A stretch of 64,000 nucleotides of DNA from Myxococcales bacterium (GTDB lineage Bacteria > Myxococcota_A > Polyangia > Polyangiales > JAFGIB01): NCBI GenBank assembly GCA_029880325.1, contig JAOUOP010000020.1:1-64000 (forward strand), read 5' to 3'. The position numbers were made by a program, and so were the translations under genes. The notes beneath the pieces are model-generated. The model searched no databases and was not told the DNA's origin. It saw only the letters and a list, made by a program, of their open reading frames with translations. This document shows positions 36,563-45,458 of this stretch, piece by piece. How positions within the stretch are numbered: position 1 is the stretch's first letter; each line of letters begins with the position of its first letter.

Positions 36563-37927
36563 ATGGCTCTCGTAATGCCTCGTCGTGGCTGCGACTTTGG
36601 ACCACTGCTCGTGCTGTGTATGGCGTGGTCGGTCCTGCCGATGCATGTCCAGGCGCAAGGCGAGGGCGGCGAGGAGGCCCTTGCGCTCGAGGGCCCCGAC
36701 GACGAGGAGCCCCTCGACAGCCTCTCGCTGGGCTACGCCGACGGCGGGCGTCTGGAGCATCCCTTTGCGTTGCACGACAGCGAGGTGCTGCATGCGGCCC
36801 GTTCCAATCGCTACGGTACCCGCGAGCTGGTGGGCCTGCTCGAACGCGCCGCCAGCGCCGTCGACCGCGCGGCGCCGGGCTCGCGGCTGGTGGTGGGCAA
36901 CCTCTCGGCCGAGCAGGGTGGGCACCTCTTTCCCCACGAGTCGCACCAGAGCGGTCGCGACGCCGATGTGGGTTTCTACGCGCTGGCCGAAGACGGCACG
37001 CCCCGGCCCCAGGCCATCATGCAGCGGGTGGCGCCCGACGGCGGCATGCGCCGGGGCGAGCAGAGCTTTCGCTTCGACGATGCGCGAAACTGGGAGTTGG
37101 TGGTCGCATTCGTCGACGACCCCATGGCCGAGACCCAATACGTGATCGTCGCTCCCCACATCCGTGAGCGGCTTTTGGCCTACGCGCGCGACAGCGGCGC
37201 CGACGCGGATCAGATCCGCCGCGTGGAGCTGGTCACCGTCCCCATGCGTGGCAGCGAGTCCCACGACGATCATTTTCATGTGCGCATCTACTGCTCCGTC
37301 GGCGACCGTCCCCAATGTCTCGATCGCCCGCCGCTGCATCCCTGGTACTACGGCACCCCAAGCCCCGACGCCGTCGCCGCCGCTCGCGCGGCCGACGTCC
37401 TGCGCGCCGCGGCCCTGCGCCGTCGACAGCAGGAGGCGCGCCAGGCCGAGCTGGCCTTGCAGCAGGGGCGGGTGAACGAGGCGCGCCGCGAAGCCGACCG
37501 CGCCCGGGTGCTCAGGGCCGACGGCACCCGTCAACTGCAAGCTGAGCGCGTTCGGGCCATGCGTCTGAGTCAAGATGAGCGGCGCGCCCTGCGCGAGCTG
37601 CAGCGACAGGAAAAGGAGATCCAGCGCGAAGCGATGGCCGCCGAGAGCGGCGAGCGCGGGCGCGCCGCGGCTCTCGAGGGCGATAGCCGCCGCTGGTTTC
37701 AGAGCGAACGCCGCCGCGCCGAGCGTCTGCGGGCGGCCCTACGCCGCCAGCAGGCCGACGACCGCCGTCGCGCGACCCGCCAGAAGGCCCAGGCCCGCCG
37801 CGATACTCAGCGGGCCGAGGCCCAGCGTCGCGCCGAACGCCGGCGGGCCGAAGCGCTGATGAAAAAGGGCGAACGCATCTTGCGCGAGAGTCAAAAGGCG
37901 GCACAGCGGCGCATGAACTCGCCGTAG
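36563..37927 (+). CDS. M74 (MepA-like) murein endopeptidase with long Arg/Ala/Glu coiled-coil tail
   Basis: About 454 residues, exported. ATG 36563 gives MALVMPRRGCDFGPLLVLCM and then AWSVLPMHVQAQ, a signal peptide; ATG 36575 is also possible. The catalytic domain shows HESHQSGRDADVGFY (zinc ligands H128 and D135) and SHDDHFHVRIYC, matching MepA of E. coli, which cuts D-Ala-mDAP cross-links without beta-lactam sensitivity. After residue about 280 the protein is a highly charged Arg/Ala/Gln/Glu helix (RRQQEARQAELALQQGRVNE, RDTQRAEAQRRAERRRAEAL) that standard MepA lacks. That tail may bind the wall or a partner. Confidence 0.85.
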   Translation: MALVMPRRGCDFGPLLVLCMAWSVLPMHVQAQGEGGEEALALEGPDDEEPLDSLSLGYADGGRLEHPFALHDSEVLHAARSNRYGTRELVGLLERAASAVDRAAPGSRLVVGNLSAEQGGHLFPHESHQSGRDADVGFYALAEDGTPRPQAIMQRVAPDGGMRRGEQSFRFDDARNWELVVAFVDDPMAETQYVIVAPHIRERLLAYARDSGADADQIRRVELVTVPMRGSESHDDHFHVRIYCSVGDRPQCLDRPPLHPWYYGTPSPDAVAAARAADVLRAAALRRRQQEARQAELALQQGRVNEARREADRARVLRADGTRQLQAERVRAMRLSQDERRALRELQRQEKEIQREAMAAESGERGRAAALEGDSRRWFQSERRRAERLRAALRRQQADDRRRATRQKAQARRDTQRAEAQRRAERRRAEALMKKGERILRESQKAAQRRMNSP

Positions 37928-38247
37928 GCAGCGTGGCCCGAGCGGGCAGCGTCGCCCGGTCGCGCCATGCCGCCGACCGCTTCGTCCCCATGGCCAGCGG
38001 CAGGCCCGCCCGTCGAAAGCTCGTCCCCAGCGCGATCAGGGCGGCGATCGCCGCGCCCGCCAGGTCGACCAGCAATCGCCGAACGCCAGCTGCTTCAACT
38101 AAAGACGAACGAAGCGTGGCGACAGCAGGCGATCGGCCTCGGGGGCGTTGGCATTGGACCCGGCGGGCTCCGGCTCGACGCTCGACTGCTGGTGGGGGGC
38201 TCAAACCGGCGCGCTTCGAACGGCGCCCGGCAGTGCCAGCCTGCCAG
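37928..38247. other. 320-bp gap with no recognised feature
   Basis: The region lies between the converging ends of the M74 peptidase (+) and the large kinase (-). All six frames were considered; the open ones are compositionally biased and lack a plausible product. No T-tailed hairpin was identified. Confidence 0.5.
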
Positions 38248-41200
38248 TTACGCACCCAGCGAGTCGCCGACCACCGTCGCGTGCAAGTCGCCGGCTTCGA
38301 CCATGACGCGGCTGAGGTATTCACTGGTGATCCAGTCGACCACCGGCGATGGCCCTGGCGCCATCAGCAGGACGGCGACGCCGCTGATGACCCGCTGGGC
38401 CTGGTCGCCGTGGCTGAGCACGACCACTTGGCCGCGCTGACCATTGGAGGTCATCCAATGGGGCTCGTCTTCGGACAGCGATCCGGTCGCATCGGCCGTG
38501 ACGGATTCGGGTTCCAGCTCTCGCGTAAGGTACTCGCGCGCCTGGGCCTCGATGTCTGCGGGCACCTGACCCTCTTCGGTCTGGGCGCAGGGCGTCAGGG
38601 TGTCCTCGGCGATGCTGAAGAGGTAGCCGCCTTCGGCATCGCAGCTCAGGACCAGCAGCTCCAGCGCCCTCCGCAGGCGCGAGGGTGCGTCCTGGCATTC
38701 GTGCAGCGCTGACTCGATCGTGGCCTGCGCCTGGTCCGGAGCGGGCGGCAGCTCGACGGCGGCGTCGACTTCGGCGGCGTCCTTGTGGGACCAGTCGCCG
38801 GTCAGGCGCCGGTACTTGGAGGCCAGGGCAGGGTTGGGATAGGCCAGAAACTCGGCCTCGCAGGCGCCGCTGTGATGCTCGAAGCCCTGTAGGTCGCCCA
38901 GGCGCCGCGCCACACGCGCAGCCGCTTCGTGCGTCAGGCCCAGCAAAAGGCCCTGGGCGCCGAGTGTCTCGAGACATTCAACGCAGCGTTGGGCCTGCTC
39001 GCGCGCGCGCTGGGCATGACCCAACCAGGCCAGCGCTTCGGCGTAGGGCATGCGCAGAAAGCTCGTGGCATGGCCCAGGCCCGCGTTTTCGGCCAGCTCG
39101 AGGTCGCGTTCGGCATCCGTGCATACCTGCCCGTAGCGCTCCTGCGACAGCAGAACCTTTAGCCGCGCGCCAGCCGCAAAGGGCCAGACCTGGTGCATTG
39201 CGGCCGGCAGCAGCGCAAGGGCTTGGTCGAGCGCCTGCAGCGCGGCGTCATGATCGCCGCGGATTCGCTCGTACTCCCCGCGCGCCCACAGGGCCATGGG
39301 CTCCCAGGTGGGCACGCGCGCGGCCACCCGTGCGATGGCCTCCTGGTCGTGCCGTACGCCGGTGAGATCGTCGGCGCCGGCGTGGGCCAGGAGCGCCCAC
39401 AGCAGGGTCACGCTGTCGCTGCTGGTGCGATGGGGTTGCTCCAGGCGCCACAGCTCGCGCTCGGCGCTGGCCCGCTCTGCCGCTTCCACGTTGCCCAAAA
39501 ATAGCTGCCACAGCATGCGAATCGCCAACGCGCTGCCGTGGTAGAGGGGGGCGCCTTCGACCTGCGCTGCCAGTTGTTGGCAGCTCGGCAAGCCGAGGGC
39601 CGCTTCCATCATGCCGATGATGCTGGGCAGGGCCGCCCGCACGCCGTCGGAAAAGGCCGGTTCGAGTCCGGCGCCGCCGGAGTCTTCGAGCTGCGCCAGC
39701 GTTTTGCGGTAGATCGCGCAGGCCTCTTCGAAACGGCCACTGACGCGGGCGTCGAAGCCCAGGCTGAGCTGGTGGGCGACGGCGATGGCGGGCGACAGTG
39801 GCAACAGCGGCTCGAGCGAGGGCATCTGACGCCATTGGTCGACGTCCAGGTTGCGCGAGAACTCACCGATGGCGGAGATGGTGATGCGCGCCAGGCGTCC
39901 GATGGCCCGGGTCGGATCCAGCTTGCGCTCGTGCTCGGGGGTCTTTTGGTAGCGCACGGTGGCCTGTTCGAGGGCCGTGCGCAGACGCTCGCCCGTGGGC
40001 ATGGAGTCGTCGAGCCCGGCGTAGAGGTCGAGCCCGGCGTCGTGGGCGTACTCATTGGCGAGCTCGGCTTGCACGCCATAGCTGCAGCCGTCGCTCTGGG
40101 AATGCACGCCGCCGAGGCGGAAGCGCAGGGCCTGCACCGCCCGGCCGCTGCGACCCTGGGCCTGGGCCAACTCGATGCCCATGCGGTAGATCTGGGACCA
40201 ATCGCTCGGCAGGGCGCGCAAGAAATCGAAGTAGCGCTGTTGGCTGGTGGAGATGTCGTCGTGGTGCCGGGTGGCGTGCTCGACCAGCAGTTCCACCGCA
40301 GCGTCCTCCCGTCCGGCGAGCAAGGCGTGGCGGGCGGCGCGCACGGCGTCGTCGCGACGGGCGAAGACCTCGGCCAGGCGCGTGTGCATCTCGGGGCCAG
40401 CCGCACCCGAAAGGGGCTGCACCCACAGCTCGGACTCGAGCCCATAGAACTCGGCGCGACGGGCCACGATCGACGCTGACACCAGGCGGTCGAGGCTGCG
40501 GTAGACGCGTCCCAGATCTCCATGCTCGGACAGGGCCTGGCACTCGCGCACGTCGAAGTGCTGGTCGGGGCACAGGGCCAGGGTCTGTGCCAACGCCCCC
40601 GCGTCGGCGTCCAGACCCGCTACACTCAGGGTCAAGGCCTGCGCCATCGAGCCTGGCAATCCCGCCGCGTTGAAGTCCTCGGGCAGCACGAAGGCGCCGT
40701 CGATCCGTCGAATCGCGTCGCGATCGATCAGGTGCTGGGCCAGGCGCATCAGATCCCGAGGGTTGCCTTCGGCGACCTCGTCGAAGTGCAGCACCAGGCG
40801 CCCGAGGTTCGGGACCTCGCCAAAGACCGATTCGAATAGCTCGTGGGTTTGCTCGCGAGTCAAGCGCGACAGGTGCAGCTCGGTGCTCGCCGCCGCCAGC
40901 GGCTCGGTGGTGTCGTCCAGGGCGCGCGCAGCGTCGAGTGTGGTCAGCAGCAAAAGCGGCATGCGCGCGGTGTCGTGGGCCAACAGCGAAAGCAGCGCGC
41001 GCGAGTCGGCATCCAGGGCGTCGATGTCGTCGGCCGCGATCAACAGCGGCGTGCTTTCACTCAGACGCAGCAGCAGACGTCGCACGGCCGCCTTGACGCG
41101 CAGCTCGACGCCGGCCTCTTGGTCTGCCTGTGGGGATAGCATCAGGACCGGGGCCAGCTCCGGCAGCAGCCTTGCCAACACCTGTCCATCGGGGGCCGCG

Positions 41201-42342
41201 GCCCGCTCGAACCCCTCCCGGCGCTGGACCAGCAGCTGCTGCAAGAGCGAGCGCGACAGGGCGTCGGTGTCGGGCAGCAATTCCTGTCCGGCCACGCGCA
41301 GGACGGTGAAGCCCCTGAGCTGGGCCTCGAGCGCGCTCGCTTCCAGCAGTCGCGAGCGCCCCACACCCGCCGCACCACGGATCAGCAGCGCGCTTCCGCG
41401 CCGCTCTTCAGAAGCGCGTTCGATTCCCGAGATCACCTGGCCGAGCTGCGCCTCGCGAGCGACCAGGGTGGGCATGGTCAGATGGGCGCGCGAAACCAGC
41501 AGCCGTTCGTCCCGTTGCAGCTTGGCGATGGCGCTCAGGCGCTGGGCCACCTCGACCACGCTGGCGGGGCGCGCCCGTGGATCGAGCTGCAAGAGATCCA
41601 TCACCAGGGCGTCGAGGGCGGGGGGGATCGACGCGACCAGCGACGAGGGCGGCGCCGGGGAGTTGCGCCACAGGGCTGGCAGCTGCCGAAAGGAGCGGGC
41701 CGGATAGGGGACGAAGCCGACCAGCGTCGCATACAGCGTCACCCCCAGTGCGTAGAGGTCGGCGCGACCGTCCACCGGCTGGCCGTAGACCACTTCGGGG
41801 GCGGCCACCGCCGGAGTGCAGACGGCGTCGGCCTGGGCGTGTCCCATGGGGATCAGGGCGCCGAAGTCGATCAGCTTGGCCTTGCCGTCGCTGGTGCAGC
41901 GAATGTTGCGCGCGCTCAGGTCGCGGTAGACCGCATGGCGCGAGTGCAAGAGCGACAGCGCCGAGCACACATCGTAGGCGATGGCACAGGCCTGGGCCCA
42001 CGGCAGCGGCGACAGCTCGAGCAGATCACCGCCATCCAGCAGCTCCATGGCGTAATAGGGCCGCTCGTGGTCGAGACCGAAGTCGCGCACCGCCACGATG
42101 CGCGGATGATCGAAGTGACTGAGGGCGTGGTACTCGCGGTAGAAAAGCTCGCGGCTGCGCCGGGCCTGCTCGGCGCCCTTGTCCTCGGTGATGAGCAGCT
42201 TCAGGGCCACCCTCGAATCGCTCACCGAGTCGTGGGCTGCGTAGACCACGGCCATGCCGCCGCGACCGATGAGCCTCTCGCAGAGGTAGCGCCCCGCCAC
42301 CCGCTTGCCGGAGAAGTCCGGTGCCCCAGGAATCCTTTCCAC
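38248..42342 (-). CDS. PknK-like protein kinase with AAA ATPase, helical repeats and GAF-like C-terminus
   Basis: A 1364-residue cytosolic signalling protein. Kinase domain at 16-275: glycine loop IGRGGMAVVY, Lys48, catalytic loop YRDLSARN (139-146, with Tyr for the usual His and Arg at +4), DFG 159-161, APEVVYG. Then an AAA/NB-type domain from about 300 with GAAGVGRSRLL, where Arg stands at the Walker A Lys, and LLIAADDIDALD as Walker B. A long helical, TPR-like region fills about 620-1200. The last 170 residues (LVLSCDAEGGYLFSIAEDTL, GVAVLLMAPGP) resemble a GAF domain. It is transcribed alone, divergent from a LacI gene. Targets unknown. Confidence 0.88.
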   Translation of the reverse strand: MERIPGAPDFSGKRVAGRYLCERLIGRGGMAVVYAAHDSVSDSRVALKLLITEDKGAEQARRSRELFYREYHALSHFDHPRIVAVRDFGLDHERPYYAMELLDGGDLLELSPLPWAQACAIAYDVCSALSLLHSRHAVYRDLSARNIRCTSDGKAKLIDFGALIPMGHAQADAVCTPAVAAPEVVYGQPVDGRADLYALGVTLYATLVGFVPYPARSFRQLPALWRNSPAPPSSLVASIPPALDALVMDLLQLDPRARPASVVEVAQRLSAIAKLQRDERLLVSRAHLTMPTLVAREAQLGQVISGIERASEERRGSALLIRGAAGVGRSRLLEASALEAQLRGFTVLRVAGQELLPDTDALSRSLLQQLLVQRREGFERAAAPDGQVLARLLPELAPVLMLSPQADQEAGVELRVKAAVRRLLLRLSESTPLLIAADDIDALDADSRALLSLLAHDTARMPLLLLTTLDAARALDDTTEPLAAASTELHLSRLTREQTHELFESVFGEVPNLGRLVLHFDEVAEGNPRDLMRLAQHLIDRDAIRRIDGAFVLPEDFNAAGLPGSMAQALTLSVAGLDADAGALAQTLALCPDQHFDVRECQALSEHGDLGRVYRSLDRLVSASIVARRAEFYGLESELWVQPLSGAAGPEMHTRLAEVFARRDDAVRAARHALLAGREDAAVELLVEHATRHHDDISTSQQRYFDFLRALPSDWSQIYRMGIELAQAQGRSGRAVQALRFRLGGVHSQSDGCSYGVQAELANEYAHDAGLDLYAGLDDSMPTGERLRTALEQATVRYQKTPEHERKLDPTRAIGRLARITISAIGEFSRNLDVDQWRQMPSLEPLLPLSPAIAVAHQLSLGFDARVSGRFEEACAIYRKTLAQLEDSGGAGLEPAFSDGVRAALPSIIGMMEAALGLPSCQQLAAQVEGAPLYHGSALAIRMLWQLFLGNVEAAERASAERELWRLEQPHRTSSDSVTLLWALLAHAGADDLTGVRHDQEAIARVAARVPTWEPMALWARGEYERIRGDHDAALQALDQALALLPAAMHQVWPFAAGARLKVLLSQERYGQVCTDAERDLELAENAGLGHATSFLRMPYAEALAWLGHAQRAREQAQRCVECLETLGAQGLLLGLTHEAAARVARRLGDLQGFEHHSGACEAEFLAYPNPALASKYRRLTGDWSHKDAAEVDAAVELPPAPDQAQATIESALHECQDAPSRLRRALELLVLSCDAEGGYLFSIAEDTLTPCAQTEEGQVPADIEAQAREYLTRELEPESVTADATGSLSEDEPHWMTSNGQRGQVVVLSHGDQAQRVISGVAVLLMAPGPSPVVDWITSEYLSRVMVEAGDLHATVVGDSLGA

Positions 42343-42589
42343 ACCAGAATATTATGCTGTCGACGGAACTCCCGTCAATGGCGTGACAGGCTGGATCTGG
42401 CCTACAGCGCGTGAATTTCGCGTTCGAGTTTTGGGGTTCGGCCCTGGGGTTGCTATCGGGCAGCTGCCGTGGGGGCCGAGCCGGCGCCCGGCTGTTGCCC
42501 ACGCCCCGACCGCGCCCAAATCGAGCTGGCGAAAAGCCCGTAGAGCGGCCGCCACGGTCTATTGCCGGCGCCCGCGTGCACTGCGCACA

Positions 42590-42601
42590 GTAAACGTTTA
42601 C
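42590..42601. promoter_or_regulatory. LacI operator candidate (autoregulatory)
   Basis: GTAAACGTTTAC, a perfect 12-bp palindrome with the central CG typical of LacI/GalR-family sites, lies 44 bp before the LacI start. The identical site occurs at 43695-43706 before the next gene. The rest of the 303-bp gap 42343-42645 shows nothing further. Confidence 0.7.
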
Positions 42602-42645
42602 ACTCCCGCTCGCGGCACAGCCCCCGCCGCACGAAGTCTTTTCCC

Positions 42646-43653
42646 ATGCCGCCGCGCGCTCCCGAGATGAAGGCGACCCTGCATGACGTGGCGGCCCGGG
42701 CCGGCGTGTCGATCGCCACCGTTTCGCGCGCGCTCAACGGCCTGCCCGTGTCGCCGGCCAGTCGCGAGCGCGTGGAGCGGGCGGCCCAGGAGGTGGGTTA
42801 CGTGGCCAATCGGGCCGCCAGGGCCCTGCGCAGCGATCGCAGCCACACCATGGGGCTGATTTTCTTCGACCTGCGTAGCACCCTGGGCATCGATCTGCTG
42901 GATTCCCTGGGCGAGGCCATCGAGGACGCGGGCTACTCGCTGCTGGTCTCCAGCGCCCGCGGCGATGCCCGGCGCTTCGAGCTGCTGATGCATCGGCTGC
43001 TGGAGCGGCGCGTGGATGCGCTCTGCTGCGTCCAGGCGCGGGGCCAGAGTGCGACCCTTGAGCGCTGCCGCAGCGCGGGCATTCCGGTGGTCGCGGCGCT
43101 GACGGGCTCGGGGGCCTTCGCGCAGCTGCCGTTGGTGGCGCCGACGACCGGCGAGGCGGCCGCGGCCCTTTCGATGCAGCTGGGGCAGTTGGGGCACCGC
43201 CGGGTCGCGCTCGTCGCCGATAGCGCGCGGACCGCCCAGCTTTCGCCCGTGGGGTGCGCGCTTTCGGCCCAGGCGATCGAGGTCGAGTGCTTCGCGATCC
43301 CCGAGGTCGGTGGCATGGAGGGGCTGCTTGCGGCGCTGCTCGGAAGCCCCGAGCGGCCCACTGCGGTGGTGGTGCCCGGGCCCCAGACCCAGGCTTTGCT
43401 CACGGCCTGCCAGGCCCGGGGCCTCAGGGTGCCGCGCGACTTGAGCGTGGTCGCCCTGGGGCCGATCGCCGACACTGGCATGCCGGCCCAGCGTGAGCTG
43501 TCGGTCTTGCACATCGATCCGCAGCGGCTGGGGCGCGCCGCCGGGGCGGCCATGCTGGGCTGGCTCGCCGGGGTTCGCCCCGCAAATCGCATCGGGGTCG
43601 AGATCGGGTCGTTTGTGGCCGGCGCGACGACGGGCCCAGCCCCAGGTCACTGA
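42646..43653 (+). CDS. LacI-family transcriptional regulator
   Basis: About 335 residues (ATG 42646; ATG 42667, giving MKATLHDVAARAG, is equally plausible). The HTH is TLHDVAARAGVSIATVSRAL with the hinge helix NRAARALRSDRSHTMGL. The effector domain is periplasmic-binding-protein-like (IFFDLRSTLGIDLLDSLGEA, GHRRVALVADSA, DLSVVALGPIADTGMP). Identical GTAAACGTTTAC palindromes precede this gene and the CocE-type hydrolase gene, so it probably represses itself and that hydrolase/protease/transporter run. The inducer is likely a product or substrate of the hydrolase or the GPH-type symporter, perhaps a sugar. Confidence 0.9.
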   Translation: MPPRAPEMKATLHDVAARAGVSIATVSRALNGLPVSPASRERVERAAQEVGYVANRAARALRSDRSHTMGLIFFDLRSTLGIDLLDSLGEAIEDAGYSLLVSSARGDARRFELLMHRLLERRVDALCCVQARGQSATLERCRSAGIPVVAALTGSGAFAQLPLVAPTTGEAAAALSMQLGQLGHRRVALVADSARTAQLSPVGCALSAQAIEVECFAIPEVGGMEGLLAALLGSPERPTAVVVPGPQTQALLTACQARGLRVPRDLSVVALGPIADTGMPAQRELSVLHIDPQRLGRAAGAAMLGWLAGVRPANRIGVEIGSFVAGATTGPAPGH

Positions 43654-43694
43654 AAGCGTGCCCTGCTGTCGGCACCCCGCTTGCGCTGCCCGCC

Positions 43695-43706
43695 GTAAAC
43701 GTTTAC
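43695..43706. promoter_or_regulatory. LacI operator candidate before the CocE/NonD hydrolase
   Basis: Second exact copy of GTAAACGTTTAC, 106 bp before the hydrolase ATG (43813) and 41 bp after the LacI stop. In a high-GC genome two identical AT-rich palindromes bracketing a LacI gene are unlikely by chance. Confidence 0.7.
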
Positions 43707-43812
43707 AGCATGGCTCCGGAAGGGAGCCGGTGTCCCACGCCCGCGGGGCTGCATCTGCCCGGTGAGTCCGCCGACGGCCCCCATCCCGAGCGACAACAAC
43801 CGAGGTAGCGCC

Positions 43813-45429
43813 ATGTCCACTGCACCGAGCATCCGCGAGCCCGAAAACGAGATCGAAGTCTTCCCGCTGCCGCCCGGCATCCGGGTCGAACGCGACCTGG
43901 CGCTGACCATGCCTGACGGCATTCGCCTCTCGGCCAACCTCTTCCGCCCCGAGGGCGCCCACCCACCGCTGCCGGTGATCGTGGCGCTCACCCCCTACGG
44001 CAAGGATGCCAATCCCGCCGAGACGCGCGAGGCGACGCTGAAGCAACGCCAGAAGTCGGGTCTGGGCATGGGGCGCTACCGCGTCTCCGAGGCCACACCC
44101 TTCGAGGCCCCCGACCCGGCCTATTGGGTGGAAAATGGCTACGCCGTCGTGCACGTCGACCTCAGGGGCTGCTTCAAGTCCGAGGGCAAGCGCGGGCTCT
44201 TCAGCCGTCGCGAAATCAGCGACTACGGTGAGATCATCGAGTGGGCTGGAACTCAACCCTGGAGTAACGGCAAGGTGGCGCTGCACGGCGTTTCCTATTT
44301 GGCGATCTGCCAGTGGTATGCCGCCGCGCAGAACCCGCCGCACCTGGCCGCGATCGTGCCGTGGGAGGGGGCTTCCGACGCCTACCGCAACATCATGTTC
44401 CACGGTGGCGTGCCCGAGACCGCGTTTTTCCGCGGCTGGTCGCGGGCCATGACTGGCGAAAAGGCCGAGCAGCAGAAGGGGCCGAGCCGAACGCCTGCCA
44501 TCGGCGACCTGCGCATCAACGTGGCCGATCTCTCTGCGATTCGGGTGCCGGCGCTGATCTGCGGCAGCTTCTCCGACCAGGGGCTGCATACCAAGGGCGC
44601 CTTCGATGCCTACGAGCGCATTCGTTCGGAGCACAAGTGGCTCTACACCCACGGTCGCGGCAAGTGGACCGTCTACTATGAAGAAGCGGCCCTGGCCTAC
44701 CAGCGCCAATTCCTCGATTGCTTCCTCAAGGGCGAGGACAATGGCATGAAGGAGCGGCCGCGGGTGCGCCTCGAGGTGCGCAAGACGGTCGACACCTACG
44801 CCGTGCGCGAAGTGGCCGACTGGCCCCTACCCGACACCGACTACCGCGAGCTCTACCTGGGCGAAGGCAGCAGCCTGAGCGAAGAGCGGGCTGCCGAGCA
44901 GATCACTGTAAGTTATGATGCCCGGGGCCGCGAAAACCTGCACTTCGACCTGCGCTTCGACAGCTCCTGCGAGATCACCGGGTACATGCGCCTCAAGCTG
45001 TGGGTCTCCACCGACGAGGGTGATGACATGGACCTCTTTGTCGCCATCCAAAAGCTCGACGCCGACGGCCGGGAAGTCTGCTTCGAGGCGCGCGAAAACG
45101 ACCCAGCGGGTCCCGTCTCCATGGGCTGGCTGCGGGTCTCTCACCGTGGGTTGGATGGGGATCGCTCCCGTCCCTTTCAGCCCGTGCTCAGTCACGAGAC
45201 CGTGGAGCTGATAGAAGCCGGCCAGATCGTGCCCGTCGAGATCGAGATCCTTCCCTCGAGTACGTTCTTCGAAGCCGGCGAGAGCCTGCGTCTGGTCGTT
45301 GGCGGCGCCGACATCTATGCAAACGCCATGCTTCACCACAAGGACAGCTGTAACCAGGGCAAACACCTGTTGCACCTGGGTGGTGAGCAACCCAGCTCCC
45401 TGCTGGTGCCCTTCATTCGCACGCCCTGA
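43813..45429 (+). CDS. CocE/NonD-family hydrolase (X-Pro dipeptidyl-peptidase S15 type)
   Basis: A 538-residue serine hydrolase. ATG 43813 follows the good ribosome site GAGGTAG. The alpha/beta domain (MPDGIRLSANLFRPEGAHPP, IVALTPYGKDA, VHVDLRGCFKSEG) bears the nucleophile in LHGVSYLAI, a G-x-S-Y form of the usual GGSYLG; IPWEGASD-type sequence follows. The C-terminal 230 residues are the jelly-roll domain (ENLHFDLRFDSSCEITGYMR, EIEILPSSTFFEAGESLRLV). No signal peptide, so intracellular. It hydrolyses esters or amides, and its natural substrate is unknown; regulation by the upstream LacI is inferred from the shared operator. Confidence 0.88.
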   Translation: MSTAPSIREPENEIEVFPLPPGIRVERDLALTMPDGIRLSANLFRPEGAHPPLPVIVALTPYGKDANPAETREATLKQRQKSGLGMGRYRVSEATPFEAPDPAYWVENGYAVVHVDLRGCFKSEGKRGLFSRREISDYGEIIEWAGTQPWSNGKVALHGVSYLAICQWYAAAQNPPHLAAIVPWEGASDAYRNIMFHGGVPETAFFRGWSRAMTGEKAEQQKGPSRTPAIGDLRINVADLSAIRVPALICGSFSDQGLHTKGAFDAYERIRSEHKWLYTHGRGKWTVYYEEAALAYQRQFLDCFLKGEDNGMKERPRVRLEVRKTVDTYAVREVADWPLPDTDYRELYLGEGSSLSEERAAEQITVSYDARGRENLHFDLRFDSSCEITGYMRLKLWVSTDEGDDMDLFVAIQKLDADGREVCFEARENDPAGPVSMGWLRVSHRGLDGDRSRPFQPVLSHETVELIEAGQIVPVEIEILPSSTFFEAGESLRLVVGGADIYANAMLHHKDSCNQGKHLLHLGGEQPSSLLVPFIRTP

Positions 45430-45458
45430 GGACCTGCGTTTCACGGCATCGAGCCGGG

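Noticed and set aside
42598..44709. 703-codon open frame on the minus strand across the LacI and hydrolase genes
   Set aside because: It is antisense to two well-supported genes, its composition (His/Arg/Gly/Ala) is that of a shadow frame in GC-rich DNA, and it has no domain or start context.
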